DNA of 20,617 bases. Origin: Microcaldota archaeon (GTDB taxonomy: Archaea; Micrarchaeota; Micrarchaeia; Micrarchaeales; CABMGC01). The notes under the pieces were generated by a model. That model was not told the origin of the DNA. It was given only the letters and a program-made list of their open reading frames with translations, and did not search any database. The translations under genes were made by a program, and so were the position numbers. Of the stretch, positions 20,111-20,617 are shown in pieces (position 1 is the first letter of the stretch; each line of letters opens with the position of its first letter). The stretch spans positions 1 to 20,617 of the forward strand of contig JAJZIZ010000005.1 in NCBI GenBank assembly GCA_021846005.1, in the 5' to 3' direction.

Positions 20111-20120
20111 CTTTTATATT
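20111..20120 (-). promoter_or_regulatory. TATA box of the splicing endonuclease gene
   Basis: The minus strand reads AATATAAAAG, centred about 33 nt upstream of ATG 20083, predicting a very short leader. Bases 20121-20234 show no gene. Confidence 0.5.
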
Positions 20121-20234
20121 TATTGCTGGAGGCTACTGCTGTGAGCTGGCGCGTGTGGGCTTTGGTGTACTGTGGGCTATGCGTCCAGAAGGACATGTTG
20201 GCTGTGTTGCCCGGAGCGGCCTTTGTATTGAAAC

Positions 20235-20244
20235 AAATATAAAT
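20235..20244 (+). promoter_or_regulatory. TATA box for the membrane protein at the window end
   Basis: AAATATAAAT is centred 37 nt upstream of ATG 20276 and predicts a start near 20265. Confidence 0.45.
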
Positions 20245-20275
20245 GGTGTTTTTCTATATTTGAAATGTTTGTGCC

Positions 20276-20617
20276 ATGGCGAATAATAAGAAAGGTAAAA
20301 ACATAGAGATACGGAAGTATTCGGACTACGTCGTAAGATTGCGAAGGGCACGTAAGATTGTCGGCGCAGTTATGGGAGTAAGCCTTGCCATATTCATAGT
20401 CATAGCTTCGCTTGCTATATTGAACGAAGGCGTTGGCAATTTCCTGCATGTTATCTACTCCATGAATCTGTATTACTACCTGGCGGCTTTTGTTATTCTG
20501 TTCTCAGGATATTTGCTAAGATTCCCGAAGTGGGAGAGATATCTCAGATCACTGAAAATTAGGATTGGGTGGTGGGACAATTTCATAATATACCTGTCGA
20601 TGTATTCGATGGACATA
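20276..20617 (+). CDS. UPF0104/AglD-like multi-pass membrane protein (5' part)
   Basis: The frame is open from ATG 20276 to the window edge (114 codons, no stop). A basic N-terminus (MANNKKGKNIEIRKYSDYVV) precedes a membrane segment (IVGAVMGVSLAIFIVIASLA) and a second (YYLAAFVILFSGYLLRF). Then comes PKWERYLRSLKIRIGWWDNF and IIYLSMYSMDI, which matches the stretch before the T-P-G-R/K motif in the lysylphosphatidylglycerol synthetase transmembrane family (UPF0104), found in archaeal AglD glycosyltransferases and flippase-like proteins. The defining motif would lie just beyond the edge, so the call is tentative. Confidence 0.6.
   Translation, partial: MANNKKGKNIEIRKYSDYVVRLRRARKIVGAVMGVSLAIFIVIASLAILNEGVGNFLHVIYSMNLYYYLAAFVILFSGYLLRFPKWERYLRSLKIRIGWWDNFIIYLSMYSMDI

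Noticed and set aside
20011..20286. Plus-strand frame between the endonuclease and the membrane protein
   Set aside because: It runs antisense over the endonuclease 5' end and overlaps the next gene's promoter; the composition is not protein-like.
1..20617. CRISPR array or prophage
   Set aside because: No regularly spaced repeats and no phage structural or integrase genes were seen; mobile DNA is limited to the remnants at 8510-8877.

Overview
This window is archaeal. It carries archaeal RNA polymerase subunits Rpo3 and Rpo10, eL18, uL13, uS9 and uS2, an Orc1/Cdc6 initiator, an LSm protein, Kae1 and Bud32, and archaeal-type GluRS. Several genes are preceded by TATA boxes about 25-30 nt from the expected transcript start. 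The closest fit is a DPANN archaeon of the Micrarchaeota (ARMAN-1/2-like) type. The main reason is a single-chain tRNA-splicing endonuclease (18923-20083) with three fused units, the epsilon-2 architecture known from ARMAN archaea, in the same window as tRNA genes interrupted in the T-loop. The lineage is an inference, not a demonstration.

Layout. 1-2272: a leader region with a hairpin, a small winged-helix protein, then on the minus strand a UPF0200-type P-loop kinase, a MetRS-beta-like tRNA-binding protein and an unknown protein. 2291-5974: an information-processing cluster on the plus strand: rpo3, tRNA-Leu(GAG), eL18, uL13, uS9, rpo10, tRNA-Pro with an intron, uS2, then a type IV pilin-like gene starting 1 nt after uS2. 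6004-7437: a small membrane protein, an LSm gene, tRNA-Ala(GGC) with an intron, and DHFR. 7434-8919: an AT-rich accessory island with a 5'-truncated cutA, a C2H2 zinc-finger membrane protein, a previously uncalled ribbon-helix-helix gene with palindromic operator-like repeats, and decayed insertion-sequence remnants. 8920-10494: kae1-bud32 (t6A modification). 10514-11434: a pilin-like protein carrying a LamG domain. 11485-13513: an Mrp-type ATPase followed by orc1/cdc6. 13620-14953: rpiB-prs, making PRPP from ribulose-5-phosphate. 14968-18027 (minus): membrane protein, GluRS, unknown protein. 18176-18853: FKBP isomerase. 18923-20083: splicing endonuclease. 20276-end: start of a multi-membrane UPF0104/AglD-like protein.

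The most notable observation is a linked set of tRNA features. Two of the three tRNA genes, Pro and Ala, have tiny introns (18 and 30 nt) at the same site in the T-loop (59/60). Each folds into a full 3-4-3 bulge-helix-bulge and restores the same T-loop, TTCAAAT, when removed. The broad-specificity endonuclease expected to process such sites is encoded about 12-15 kb away. The tRNA-Pro also reads as anticodon AGG with discriminator G, both unusual in archaea. The second point of interest is the island at 7434-8900, where a DNA-binding RHH protein and a zinc-finger membrane protein sit directly upstream of a broken cutA and DHFR.
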